A stretch of 64,000 nucleotides of DNA from DATKWD01 sp035529695 (GCA_035529695.1 DATKWD010000019.1:39511-103510); one strand, 5' to 3'. Shown: positions 26,359-35,336, counted from the stretch's first letter. The notes: generated by a model not told the origin, from the sequence alone. A program made the numbers and translations.

Positions 26359-26676
26359 TCAGATGCAGCCGCGCGGCTTGGGAATGCCGGCGATGCGAGC
26401 TGCGGTCTTGGCCGGGCCGGTGGGGAAGAGCTGGTAGAGCTCCTTGACCGACACACCGGAAGTCTTGCCGAGGACCCGGACGGTGGGGCCGGTGCCCTTC
26501 TCGAAGTACTCCTGGCGCATGAACTTGATGACCTGCCAGTGCTGGTCGGTGAGGGCGTCGATCTCGTAGTCCTTGGCGATGACGGGCGCCATCTCCTCGG
26601 TCCACTGTTCGGCGTCGACGAAGAACCCTTCGTCGTTCACCTCGACTTCATGGTCGGCGATGGTGGTGGTCGGCAC
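26359..26676 (-). CDS. DsrC/TusE-family sulfur relay protein with a single C-terminal cysteine
   Basis: A 105-residue protein with clear DsrC/TusE similarity (DEGFFVDAEQWTEEMAP, KFMRQEYFEKGTGPTVRVL). It ends GPAKTAARIAGIPKPRGCI. The penultimate cysteine (Cys104) is present. The second, upstream cysteine of true DsrC (KQACRFAG in Allochromatium) is replaced by Ala93. That pattern fits TusE-type or related one-cysteine proteins that carry a persulfide but cannot form the DsrC trisulfide or internal disulfide. Its position between SQR and a DsrE-type protein suggests a sulfane-sulfur relay; there is no dsrAB here. Confidence 0.85.
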   Translation of the reverse strand: MPTTTIADHEVEVNDEGFFVDAEQWTEEMAPVIAKDYEIDALTDQHWQVIKFMRQEYFEKGTGPTVRVLGKTSGVSVKELYQLFPTGPAKTAARIAGIPKPRGCI

Positions 26677-26694
26677 GGTGCTGGTCTCCTTTGG

Positions 26695-27927
26695 TCAGTC
26701 GAGGTGCTTGCCCGAGGTGGGCATGTCGGCGTGGATGCCGGGGATGTCTCGTCCCGGCAGCAGGCTGTGCCAGTAGAACCACTGGAACATCAGCTTGCCG
26801 AGGTGGTTGAGTCGGGACTCCTTGAGCAACGGGAGCCCGACCGGCGTCGGGAAGTGACCGTCGACCGGCTCCTGGTCGTAGTTGAAGTCGATCAGCAGCG
26901 CCTTGTCGAAGCCGGTCTCGATGAAGCAGTTGGCGTGGCCGTCGAAGCTGGCATCGAGCTCTTCTCCGGCGAGGAAGCGCATGATGTTCTCGACCATCAC
27001 CTCGCCTTCGAAGTGACTGACCGAGCCGGCCTTCGATGCAGGCACGTTGGAGGCGTCGCCGATGACGAACACTTCGGGTGCGGCCTTCGACTGGAGCGTG
27101 TGGGGGTCGGTCTCGACGAAGTCGAGCGCGTCACCGAGCCCGGGCGACCGACCGACGTACTCGGCACCTGAGTGCACCGGGATCACGACGCCGAGATCGA
27201 AGTCGACCTCGCGTCCGTCGAACCCGATGAGCTTGCCGGCTCGTCCGTCGACCTCGCCGGTGTTGAACTCGGTCACGAGTGCGATGCCCTTCTCGTCGAG
27301 CATGCTGCTGAGCAGTTCGGACGACCGAGGCTTGGTGAATGCCCCGTCTAGCGGCGTGACCAGCGTCAGCTCGACCTGGTCGCGGATGCCTCGCTCGTGG
27401 AAGTACCAGTCGGCCAGGAAGCTGAACTCGAGCGGGGCCACCGGGCACTTGATCGGCATGTCGACGATGTTGATGGCGATGCGTCCGCCCTCGAAGTCGG
27501 CCAGTGCCTGTTCGAGGCCGGTCGCGCCTGGGATGTCGTAGAAGGTGAAGACCTTCTCCATCCAACCCGGGCCGGTGAGCCCTTCGGTCTCCTCGGGCAC
27601 GAGGCGCGCGCCGGTTGCGATGACGAGCACGTCGTAGTCGAGGGTGGTCCCGTTGTCGAGCACCACCTTTCGGTTCTCGATGTCGACACGGTCGATACCG
27701 CTCTCGATGAAGTCGATCCCCTTCTTGAGCTGCCGGTCGCGTGGGCGAATGAGGTCCTCAGCGTGCGTGAGTCCGAAAGGGACGAAGAGCAGGCCGGGCT
27801 GGTAGACGTGATCGTCGTCCTGGTCGACCACCGTGATGTCAGCGTCTCGTCCCAGCTGCTTGCGAAGCCGGTTGGCGGTCAACGTTCCGCCGGTTCCGCC
27901 TCCGAGGATCACCACATGTCTGGTCAC
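26695..27927 (-). CDS. sulfide:quinone oxidoreductase-like FAD-dependent protein
   Basis: A 410-residue flavoprotein. The N-terminal FAD motif is VVILGGGTGGTLTANRL, the second nucleotide segment is DVLVIATGARL, and the late FAD contact is VFVIGDASNVPASKAG. The redox cysteine region MPIKCPVAPLE and a further ANCFIETG cysteine match SQR and flavocytochrome-c-like proteins. The C-terminus is amphipathic and aromatic (FQWFYWHSLL), which suits membrane-surface quinone access. It should oxidise sulfide or persulfide to sulfane sulfur with quinone as acceptor. It starts at GTG 27927, 58 bases after the DHODH-like gene. An NADH dehydrogenase-like role is the alternative. Confidence 0.83.
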   Translation of the reverse strand: MTRHVVILGGGTGGTLTANRLRKQLGRDADITVVDQDDDHVYQPGLLFVPFGLTHAEDLIRPRDRQLKKGIDFIESGIDRVDIENRKVVLDNGTTLDYDVLVIATGARLVPEETEGLTGPGWMEKVFTFYDIPGATGLEQALADFEGGRIAINIVDMPIKCPVAPLEFSFLADWYFHERGIRDQVELTLVTPLDGAFTKPRSSELLSSMLDEKGIALVTEFNTGEVDGRAGKLIGFDGREVDFDLGVVIPVHSGAEYVGRSPGLGDALDFVETDPHTLQSKAAPEVFVIGDASNVPASKAGSVSHFEGEVMVENIMRFLAGEELDASFDGHANCFIETGFDKALLIDFNYDQEPVDGHFPTPVGLPLLKESRLNHLGKLMFQWFYWHSLLPGRDIPGIHADMPTSGKHLD

Positions 27928-27962
27928 TGGCGCAGTCTGCCAGGCGCTTCTTTGAACTCAAA

Positions 27963-27976
27963 GGGCCGAAGGTCCT
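27963..27976. promoter_or_regulatory. DosR-like imperfect palindrome upstream of the SQR gene
   Basis: The 14-base sequence GGGCCGAAGGTCCT lies in the 58-base gap before SQR. It matches 11 of 14 bases of the element at 49032-49045 in the hydrogenase region. It resembles the mycobacterial DosR consensus (GGGACT, two A/T, AGTCCC) only partly, at 4 of 6 bases in each half plus both central bases. It is a weak candidate without a genome-wide comparison. Confidence 0.3.
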
Positions 27977-27985
27977 CGCGTGTGT

Positions 27986-28978
27986 TCAACGCCAGCTCGA
28001 CAGCACGTGGAGGTAGTTGCTCCGCTCGAAGGCTTCGGGGTCGACGGCGGCCTGTTGGCGGACGCTGCCGCGGAGCTGCTCGACCGAGGTGTACTCGTGC
28101 TCGGTCATCCATTCGATGAGCTGGTGCTCCATCGCTGCGACGTGAGATGGGCCGTGGTGGAGAATCGCCGAGGTGGTCATGGCGACATCCGCGCCGACCA
28201 GGAGCGCCTTGGCGACGTCGAGTCCGTCGTGGATGCCGGATGTCGCTGCGAGCGAGCAGTCCAGGCGCTCGCGCAACATGCCGATCCACCGCAGCGGGAG
28301 CCTGAGCTCCCACGGCGACGACAGCTCGACGCTGGGCACCACATCGAGCGTCTCGAGGTCGAGATCGGGTTGGTAGAAGCGATTGAAGAGCACGAGGCCG
28401 GCCACACCCGTGTCGGCGAGGCGGACGGCGAACGACGCGAACGCCGAGTAGAAGGGCGAGAGCTTCACCGCGACGGGGATCTCGACCATCGACTGCACCG
28501 ACTCGGCGAGGGTGATGTCGTCGTCCTCGACGACCTGCGCGGTGCGGGTCGGATCGCCGTGCACTTCGTAGATGTTCAGCTCGAGCGCATCCGCGCCGGC
28601 GTCCTCGAGCAGCTTCGCGTATCGCACCCAGCCGCCGGCCGAGGTGGCGTTGAGGCTGGCGATCACCGGAATCCCCACCCGGGCCTTCGCCTGCTCGACC
28701 CGGGTCAGGTAGCGGTCGGGCCCGACGTCGTAGTCCGGGAGCTGAGGGAAGTAGTCGAGCGCTTCACCGAACATCCCGGCGCCGGTCTCCAGCGTTGCGT
28801 CGACATGGCGGGCCTCGGCGACGATCTGCTCCTCGAACAGCGACGGCAGCACCACGGCGCCCACGCCTCGGTCCTCGAGTTCGGCGATGCCGTCGGTGGT
28901 CCGGGTGGTCGGCCCGGCCGACGCGACGATCGGCGACCGCAACGGCAGGCCGAGATAGGCGGTCGAGAGGTCAGGCAT
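27986..28978 (-). CDS. dihydroorotate dehydrogenase-like flavoprotein
   Basis: A 330-residue TIM-barrel protein resembling class 1 dihydroorotate dehydrogenases (LGLPLRSPIVASAGP, VIASLNATSAGGWV, ELNIYEV, IPVAVKLSPFYS, ATSGIHDGLDVAKALLVGADVAM). The pyrimidine enzyme's catalytic Cys loop is not clear. It starts at ATG 28978, overlapping the end of the PFOR gene by 8 bases. I recall this PFOR/DHODH-like pairing from other bacteria. It is therefore probably a partner flavoprotein of pyruvate oxidation rather than a pyrimidine enzyme, which is an inference from context. Confidence 0.8.
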   Translation of the reverse strand: MPDLSTAYLGLPLRSPIVASAGPTTRTTDGIAELEDRGVGAVVLPSLFEEQIVAEARHVDATLETGAGMFGEALDYFPQLPDYDVGPDRYLTRVEQAKARVGIPVIASLNATSAGGWVRYAKLLEDAGADALELNIYEVHGDPTRTAQVVEDDDITLAESVQSMVEIPVAVKLSPFYSAFASFAVRLADTGVAGLVLFNRFYQPDLDLETLDVVPSVELSSPWELRLPLRWIGMLRERLDCSLAATSGIHDGLDVAKALLVGADVAMTTSAILHHGPSHVAAMEHQLIEWMTEHEYTSVEQLRGSVRQQAAVDPEAFERSNYLHVLSSWR

Positions 28979-31900
28979 CAGGGGTGGGCTCCTCGGACAG
29001 GTCTGGAACGCTGCGCTCGATGTCGGCCAACTGCTCGTAGTAGCGCCATCGCTCGTCGACGTCGGCCTGCGCCAACTCGGCGAGCATCGCGGCCCGTTCG
29101 GGATCGGCGCGGTGGAGCATCTCGTACCGGGCTTCGCTCTCGGTGAACTGTCGCAGTGGGATCTTCGGCGCACGGCTGTCGAGCTCGAAGGGATGATGCC
29201 CCTTGTCGGCGTTGCCGGGGTGGAACCGGTAGAGCGGCCAGTAGCCGCTCTGCACCGCCTCCTTCATGTGGCTGATCGATTTCGACATGTCGATGCCGTG
29301 GGCGATGCAGGTGCTGTAGGCGATCACGAGGCTGGGCCCGGGCCAGGCGTCGGCCTCGAGGAGGGTCCGGACGGTCTGCTGCTCGCTGGCGCCGATCGCC
29401 ACCTGGCCGACGAAGACGTTGCCGTACTGGCGGCCCGTTGCGCCCAGGTCCTTCTTGGGAATCGGCTTGCCGGCCGCTGCGAACTTGGCAACGGCACCGC
29501 GGGCCGTGGCCTTGGATGCCTGGCCGCCGGTGTTCGAGTACACCTCGGTGTCGAGGACGAGCACGTTGACGTCGCGTCCGGTGGCCAGCACGTGGTCGAG
29601 GCCCGAGTAACCGATGTCGTAGGCCCAGCCGTCGCCGCCGACGATCCAGGTGCTCGTGCGGACCAGCTCGTCTGCGAGTTCGTAGAGACGGCGCTCGCGC
29701 CAGTCAGAAGCATCGTGCAGTGCCGCGCGCAGGTGGAGGACCCGTTCGCGTTGGGCGCGGATGTCGGTGTCGGTCCGCTGCTCGGCATCGAGGATCGAGT
29801 GGGCGAGATCGGCACCCGCCCGGTCGGTGAGCTCGCTGAGCAGACGGCGCGCCTCGGTCTCGTGGATCTCGTTGCCCAGGCGTAGACCGAGGCCGAACTC
29901 GGCGTTGTCCTCGAAGAGCGAGTTCGCCCACGCAGGTCCTCGGCCGTCGGCGTTCGTGCTCCACGGTGTCGTCGGGAGATTGCCGCCGTAGATCGACGAA
30001 CACCCGGTTGCGTTCGCCACCACCATGCGATCTCCGAACAGCTGGGTCAGCAGATGGAGGTAAGGAGTTTCGCCGCAGCCGGCGCATGCGCCCGAGAACT
30101 CGAAGAGCGGTTCGAGCACTTGGCTGCCCTTGATCGTGTCGTGGCCCAGTGCATCGCGATCGAGGTACGGGATCGCCTTGAAGAAGTCGTAGGTCGGCCG
30201 CATGTCCTGGCGCAGGGGAGCCGCCGGTGCCATGTCGAGCGCCTTGTGGTTGGCCTGCTCCTTCGAGCGCGCCGGGCACACGTCGACGCAGACCCCGCAG
30301 CCCGTGCAGTCGTCGGGCGCCACCTGGATGGTGAGCAGATGGTCGGGCAGGTCGTGCGAGCGGAACGACTTCGACTGGAACGTCTCCGGTGCGTCGCTGA
30401 GGGCGTCTGGCTCGTAGACCTTCATCTGGATGGCGGTGTGGGGGCACGAGATCGTGCACTTGCCGCAATCGATGCAGATGTCGGGGTCCCAGACGGGCAG
30501 CTCGGTGGCGATCATCCGTCGCTCCCACTGCGCAGTCCCGGTCGGGAAGGTTCCGTCGACCGGCAGCGCGCTCACTGGGAGGAGGTCGCCCTCGCCTGCG
30601 AGCATCCGCGCCGTGATTCGCTGAACGAAGTCGGGCGCATCGTCGGGCACCGGGGGCCGCCGGTGCGTGTGGCCGGTCGTCGAGGCGGGGACATCGACGT
30701 GTTGCAGCGCGGCGAGCGAGGCATCGACTGCGGCGTGGTTCTGGTCGACGATGACCTGTCCCCGCTTGCCGTAGGCGTGTTCGATGTTGGCCTTGATGGC
30801 GGCGATGGCCTCGGCGCGCGGCAGCACGCCGCTGAGCGCGAAGAAGCACGGCTGCATGACCGTGTTGATGCGGTTTCCCATGCCGGCGTCACGTGCGACG
30901 CGGCCAGCGTTGATGACCCAGAGGTCGAGGCTCTTGTCGATGATCGTCTGCTGGATCTCGATGGGCAGGTGGCCCCAGACCTCGTCGGCCGCATACGGGC
31001 TGTCGAGCAGGAAGGTGGCCCCCGGTCGGGCGTTCCCGAGGAGGTCGACGGGCCGATCGAGGAACGACCACTGGTGGCAGGCGACGAAGTCGGCTGCGTC
31101 GATCAGGTAGGTCGATCGGATGGGGTCGGGTCCGAACCGCAGGTGCGAGGTGGTGACGGCTCCGGACTTGCGGCTGTCGTAGACGAAGTAGCCCTGCGCC
31201 CACTGGTCGGTGTGCTCGCCGATGATCTTGATCGACGCTTTGTTGGCGCCGACGGTCCCGTCGGCCCCGAGTCCCCAGAAGACGGCCTGCACGGCCCGGG
31301 TCGGTACCGCGAAGTCGTCGTCGATGGGCAGCGACAGGCCGGTCACGTCGTCACGGATGCCGACCGTGAACGTGGTGGGTGGATCGTCGACGAGGGCATC
31401 GAAGACCGCCTTGACCATCACCGGGGTGAACTCCTTGGAGGACAGCCCGTAGCGGCCACCGACGACGCGCGGCATCGAGCGGATGCCCGCGGCGGCGGCC
31501 CGGGCGAAGGTGGTCGTGACGTCCTGGCAGAGCGGTTCGGCGGGAGCGCCGGGTTCCTTGGTCCGGTCGAGGATCGCGACGGTCTGTGCCGAGTCGGGGA
31601 TGGCGGCGAGGAGCGCGTCGGTGGGGAAGGGCCGGTACAGCCGGACGGTGACCGCACCGACCTTCTCGCCCTGGTCGACGAGCGTTTCGACCGCTTCGGT
31701 CGCGGCGCCCACCCCGGAGCCCATGAGGACCACGACGCGCTCGGCATCAGGAGCGCCGACGTAGTCGACGAGGCCGTAGCGGCGCCCGGTGCGCTCGGCC
31801 AACTCGGCCATCAGATCGGCGACCACGCCGGGGACCGCCTCGTGGAACGGGTTCGACGCCTCTCGAGCCTGGAAGAACACGTCGGGGTTCTGCGCACTGC

Positions 31901-32546
31901 CGCGCAGGACAGGCCGATCGGGGCTCAGGCCGCGGAGGCGGTGCGCCAGGATGTCGTCTTCGTGGATCAGTGCCAGGAGGTCGTCGTCGTCGAGCATCGC
32001 GATCTTGTCGATCTCGTGACTCGTGCGGAAACCGTCGAAGAAGTGGATGAACGGCACCCGGCTGCGCAGCGTGGCCGCGTGGGCGACGAGCGCGAAGTCA
32101 TGGGCCTCCTGGACCGAAGACGCGCACAACATCGCGCACCCCGTCTGGCGAGCCGCCATGACGTCGCTGTGGTCACCGAAGATCGACAGCGCATGGGTGG
32201 CAATGCTGCGAGCGGCCACGTGGACGACCACGGGCGAGAGCTCACCGGCGATCTTGTAGAGATTCGGGATCATCAGCAGCAGGCCCTGCGACGCCGTGAA
32301 CGTGGTGGCCAGGGCGCCCTTCTGGGTTGCGCCGTGAAGCGCACCGGCGGCACCACCTTCGGCCTGCATCTCGACCACCTCGGGCACCGTGCCCCAGACG
32401 TTGGTCTGCCCGGCTGACGACCACGCGTCGGAGAACTCGCCCATGGGCGACGCCGGGGTGATCGGATAGATGGCGATGACCTCGCTCAGCCGGTGCGCGA
32501 CGCGGGCGGCCGCCTCGTTGCCGTCGATGCAGGCCCACTCGGTCAT
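28971..32546 (-). CDS. nifJ: pyruvate:ferredoxin (flavodoxin) oxidoreductase
   Basis: A 1191-residue single-chain PFOR with all domains in order. The N-terminal pyruvate/TPP half begins IAIYPITPASPMGEFSD, followed by the GANKASIKIIG gamma region. Two 4Fe-4S motifs are present (CIDCGKCTISCPH and CTGCGVCVDVCPA). The C-terminal TPP domain has CAGCGETPY and NATGCSSIYGGN. It converts pyruvate and CoA to acetyl-CoA, CO2 and reduced ferredoxin or flavodoxin, a low-potential reaction typical of low-oxygen metabolism. The start is ATG 32546 (MTEWACIDGNE); an upstream GTG at 32558 is possible. It lies 22 bases after the Gmad2-domain gene and overlaps the DHODH-like gene. Confidence 0.95.
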   Translation of the reverse strand: MTEWACIDGNEAAARVAHRLSEVIAIYPITPASPMGEFSDAWSSAGQTNVWGTVPEVVEMQAEGGAAGALHGATQKGALATTFTASQGLLLMIPNLYKIAGELSPVVVHVAARSIATHALSIFGDHSDVMAARQTGCAMLCASSVQEAHDFALVAHAATLRSRVPFIHFFDGFRTSHEIDKIAMLDDDDLLALIHEDDILAHRLRGLSPDRPVLRGSAQNPDVFFQAREASNPFHEAVPGVVADLMAELAERTGRRYGLVDYVGAPDAERVVVLMGSGVGAATEAVETLVDQGEKVGAVTVRLYRPFPTDALLAAIPDSAQTVAILDRTKEPGAPAEPLCQDVTTTFARAAAAGIRSMPRVVGGRYGLSSKEFTPVMVKAVFDALVDDPPTTFTVGIRDDVTGLSLPIDDDFAVPTRAVQAVFWGLGADGTVGANKASIKIIGEHTDQWAQGYFVYDSRKSGAVTTSHLRFGPDPIRSTYLIDAADFVACHQWSFLDRPVDLLGNARPGATFLLDSPYAADEVWGHLPIEIQQTIIDKSLDLWVINAGRVARDAGMGNRINTVMQPCFFALSGVLPRAEAIAAIKANIEHAYGKRGQVIVDQNHAAVDASLAALQHVDVPASTTGHTHRRPPVPDDAPDFVQRITARMLAGEGDLLPVSALPVDGTFPTGTAQWERRMIATELPVWDPDICIDCGKCTISCPHTAIQMKVYEPDALSDAPETFQSKSFRSHDLPDHLLTIQVAPDDCTGCGVCVDVCPARSKEQANHKALDMAPAAPLRQDMRPTYDFFKAIPYLDRDALGHDTIKGSQVLEPLFEFSGACAGCGETPYLHLLTQLFGDRMVVANATGCSSIYGGNLPTTPWSTNADGRGPAWANSLFEDNAEFGLGLRLGNEIHETEARRLLSELTDRAGADLAHSILDAEQRTDTDIRAQRERVLHLRAALHDASDWRERRLYELADELVRTSTWIVGGDGWAYDIGYSGLDHVLATGRDVNVLVLDTEVYSNTGGQASKATARGAVAKFAAAGKPIPKKDLGATGRQYGNVFVGQVAIGASEQQTVRTLLEADAWPGPSLVIAYSTCIAHGIDMSKSISHMKEAVQSGYWPLYRFHPGNADKGHHPFELDSRAPKIPLRQFTESEARYEMLHRADPERAAMLAELAQADVDERWRYYEQLADIERSVPDLSEEPTPDA

Positions 32547-32568
32547 GTGGCTCGTCACCTCGGTGATC

Positions 32569-33414
32569 TCAGGCGTCGCCGAACACCACCGGGGAGGCGC
32601 TGGCCTCGAGCACCCGGCCATCCTCGGCAGCGAGGGTGAAGAGCAGGATCACGCCTCGGGGTCCGGCTGCGCCCTGATAGCTGATCTCTCCCGTGAACGG
32701 ACCGGGCTGGCCGTTGCCGCCTCCGGTGACGAAGGCTTCGCCGATCGGGCTCGTCGCACCGAGATCGAAGACTTCGACGTTGACGGTTCCCTCGAATGCA
32801 TCCGAGGTTCCGGCGAGAGCGACCGGGCTGGTCACCGTGTCGCCGGCTGCAGGCTCGTCGAGCTCGATGTTGCCGGTGACGGCCCCCAGCACCCACCAGT
32901 CGTCATCGCTGAGCTGGCGAACGAGCACCGTCGTGACGGCGCCCGAATCGGTCGGCCGGACCTCGAACTCGCCGGAACGCGAGTCGCCCTGCATGAAGTC
33001 GCTGATGACCGGCCTGGTGAACCCGGCCAGCTCGACGGCGAAGCCCCGGGCCGCAGCCTCGGGTGTCGAGTAGCGGACACCGCTGTCGGGGCCGGGCCAC
33101 ACGACGGTGCCGAGCTCGTCGTCGCTGGGTGTATCGGGCACGGCGGTCGTCGATGTGCTCGGCGGCTCTGTGGTCTCGCTGGTCGCCGTCTCGGTGCTCG
33201 AGGTCGTGTCCCCGGTGGCCACGTCGTCTTCGCCGTCGTCGTTTGCCAACGTGAACAGGAGCGCTGCGGCCAGGGCCGCGACCACGACGATGAGTGCGAT
33301 GATGAGATTTCGGTCCTTGCGGCGGGCCGGCTGGTCTGCATCCGGAAGGTCGTCTTCACCGGGCAGATCGGCAGCCTCGGTGTCGTCGGGCGTGGGAGGG
33401 GGGGTGTCAGTCAC
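32569..33414 (-). CDS. membrane-anchored protein with C-terminal Gmad2 immunoglobulin-like domain
   Basis: A 281-residue protein. The acidic N-terminal tail is cytoplasmic, followed by RRKDR and one membrane helix (NLIIALIVVVAALAAALLF, residues about 36-55). A Ser/Thr/Glu-rich extracytoplasmic linker comes next. The C-terminal domain has IELDEPAAGDTVTSPVALAGTSDAFEG and ends VVFGDA, typical of the Gmad2 (spore-germination-associated, Ig-like) fold found in many actinobacterial cell-envelope proteins. The role is unknown. It is just upstream of PFOR on the same strand, but a functional link is not evident. Confidence 0.75.
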   Translation of the reverse strand: MTDTPPPTPDDTEAADLPGEDDLPDADQPARRKDRNLIIALIVVVAALAAALLFTLANDDGEDDVATGDTTSSTETATSETTEPPSTSTTAVPDTPSDDELGTVVWPGPDSGVRYSTPEAAARGFAVELAGFTRPVISDFMQGDSRSGEFEVRPTDSGAVTTVLVRQLSDDDWWVLGAVTGNIELDEPAAGDTVTSPVALAGTSDAFEGTVNVEVFDLGATSPIGEAFVTGGGNGQPGPFTGEISYQGAAGPRGVILLFTLAAEDGRVLEASASPVVFGDA

Positions 33415-33679
33415 GTGGCCACGGTGGCATCGGTGACCCCGGCTCGCCAGGGTCGAAGGTCACCCGATCGTGATCGGCACACGGGCCGTGCACTGAGACG
33501 CCCACGGCCAGCCCCCTCCGTCACCTCGGTGGTCCCACCTGCCTGACCAGCATCGTGCGGGCAGCCCGTGTCGTGGCGCCACCCCTCTCTCGGGCGTGGC
33601 GGCGCCTCCCGAATCGTTGAAGCCGCCCAGCCCTTCTGCCTGATCAACCGCGTGTCGTGAGACCGTGGAAGGGTGGGGC

Positions 33680-34684
33680 ATGGGATCGCCGGGCCGGATG
33701 GCCGCTGTCGGAGCCATCCTCATGCTGCTGTCGACCGCGTCGTGCGGCGGCGACAGCGAAGGAGAGAGAGCCGTTCGGGCAACCACGAGCACGACCGCGA
33801 GCACGACCGTTGCACCGGTGGTCAAGACCTCGCCCGCTGCCACCGAGTTGTGTGCGCGTGCCGTCGCGACACCGGATCCGCCGGTCGTCGCATCGGTCGA
33901 GTTGAGGGAGATCTCCGGTGTCGCTGCGTCGCGTCAGCACCCGGGCCTGCTTTGGGCGCACAACGATTCCGGTTCGGCGGCCGAGCTGCACCTCGTCGGC
34001 CCCGACGGTTCCGACCTCGGGGCCTGGCCGTTCTTGCGGACCCTCGCGCTCGACTGGGAAGACATTGCCCTCGGCCCTGGTCCCGGCGGAGCTGAGCACC
34101 TGTACGTCGGGGACATCGGTGACAATCTCACCTTCCGACCGGTGGTGCGCGTCCACCGGGTTCGCGAACCGGCCGACACAGGATCGCCGGTGCCGCTCGA
34201 GGTCGACACGTTCGTGTTCTCGTACCCCGACGGGCCGCACGACGCCGAGTCGCTGTTCGTCGACCCCATCGGCGGGCAGATTCACGTCGTGACCAAGGCC
34301 GCCGACGGTTCGGCGCCCGGTCTCTACCGCTCGCCCGCCTCGGCCGCACCGGGCGACACGATCGAGCTCGAGCGGGCCGGCGCGCTCGCAGTCCCGGGTC
34401 CCGCGGGGGGTCCGGGCGGGGAGCAGAGCGTCCCGATCGCAACCGCAGCATCGATCTCCCCGGACGGCACGGTTGTCGCCGTACGCACTCTCGACGACGT
34501 GCTCCTGTGGGACCGCGATCCTTCAGAGAGCGTGGCCGATGCCTTGACGCGACCCCCGTGTGTCGCGCCGAGCGCGGACGAGAAACAGGGCGAGGCCGTG
34601 GACCTTCTCCCTGACGGCACGGGCTACGTGACCATCAGCGAGGGCACCAACCCGGCCATCAACCACTTCGTCATCGCGGACTGA
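33680..34684 (+). CDS. putative secreted lipoprotein, beta-propeller-like
   Basis: A protein of about 334 residues. The N-terminal basic region and hydrophobic segment (MAAVGAILMLLSTASCGG) carry a lipobox-like LSTASC, so the protein is probably lipid-anchored and exported. A Thr/Ser-rich linker follows. The body has repeated short beta-motifs (LREISGVAASRQHPGLLWAHNDSG, AEHLYVGDIGDN, DAESLFVDPIGGQIHVVTK) like esterase-like or PE-PGRS-unrelated propeller proteins. No enzyme motif is certain. ATG 33680 is my start; GTG 33665 and ATG 33698 also fit. Its stop overlaps the convergent methyltransferase stop by 14 bases. The 265 bases before it contain GC-rich imperfect hairpins near 33575-33607 but nothing definite. 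Confidence 0.65.
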   Translation: MGSPGRMAAVGAILMLLSTASCGGDSEGERAVRATTSTTASTTVAPVVKTSPAATELCARAVATPDPPVVASVELREISGVAASRQHPGLLWAHNDSGSAAELHLVGPDGSDLGAWPFLRTLALDWEDIALGPGPGGAEHLYVGDIGDNLTFRPVVRVHRVREPADTGSPVPLEVDTFVFSYPDGPHDAESLFVDPIGGQIHVVTKAADGSAPGLYRSPASAAPGDTIELERAGALAVPGPAGGPGGEQSVPIATAASISPDGTVVAVRTLDDVLLWDRDPSESVADALTRPPCVAPSADEKQGEAVDLLPDGTGYVTISEGTNPAINHFVIAD

Positions 34685-35324
34685 CCTCGGCCCACACGGC
34701 ATACAGCGGATCGCCGCCGTGTCCTGGCGCGATTCGGACGTCGAGCTTCGGCGTGCCGAAGGTGCCGGCGAGCTCGAAGTAGTGGCCGACGATCTGCATG
34801 CGTGTCGTGTCGTCGGACGTCAGCCAGCCGCGGATCGCCTTCGTCGGGAAGACGCGGTTGGAGAACGTCGTGACGAAGCGGCCGCCGGGCCGAAGCACCC
34901 GGCCGACCTCGGCGAACACCTCGATCGGACGGGTGAGGTAGTCGACCGAGACGCAGCACACCGCGTCGTCGAACGATGCGTCCGGATACGGAAGCGCCGC
35001 ATCGGTGTTGAGGTCGTGCACCGTTCGCTCCGTCGCCGCCTGGTTGGCCTCGAGTTCGGCGTCGTTCATTCCGAGCACCGTGAGGTGCGTCGGCGGGGTG
35101 TCGAAGTGCGAGACCCACGAGGACATGAGGTCGAGAACCCGGCCGTCGATGCCGAGTTCGGTGTACAGCGCGCCCACTGCGGCGATGGCTGTCTGGTCGA
35201 TGTGGGTGACGAGGCGGGAAGGCCCGTAGAAGAACTGATCGGGTCGATCGTCGGAGCGGTCGAAGAAGGCGGCGGGAAAGAAGTCGGGCAAGTCGCGAGT
35301 CTGCCTGATCCCCTTGGGGAACAA
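34671..35324 (-). CDS. class I SAM-dependent methyltransferase-like protein
   Basis: A protein of about 217 residues. The SAM-binding segment is RVLDLMSSWVSHFD and the motif III-like region is DAVCCVSVDYLTRPIEVFAEVGRVLRPGGRFVTTFSN, the UbiE/Methyltransf_11 pattern. The substrate is unknown. The start is uncertain: TTG 35324 (LFPKGIRQTRDLP) is the last start-like codon before the divergent gene. The open frame continues about 1 kb further antisense to that gene and is not coding. It may share a promoter region with the divergent DUF1295 gene, since the starts are only 12 bases apart. Confidence 0.72.
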   Translation of the reverse strand: MFPKGIRQTRDLPDFFPAAFFDRSDDRPDQFFYGPSRLVTHIDQTAIAAVGALYTELGIDGRVLDLMSSWVSHFDTPPTHLTVLGMNDAELEANQAATERTVHDLNTDAALPYPDASFDDAVCCVSVDYLTRPIEVFAEVGRVLRPGGRFVTTFSNRVFPTKAIRGWLTSDDTTRMQIVGHYFELAGTFGTPKLDVRIAPGHGGDPLYAVWAEVSPR

Positions 35325-35336
35325 TGGTGCGCAATC

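Noticed and set aside
30054..32417. Long plus-strand open frame of 787 codons
   Set aside because: It lies fully opposite the PFOR gene, which has unmistakable domains. High GC makes long antisense frames common.
33575..33607. GC hairpin-like repeat GGCGCCAC...GTGGCGGCGCC
   Set aside because: The arms match only with a bulge, it is in a divergent promoter region, and it has no neighbouring feature to support a terminator or operator.
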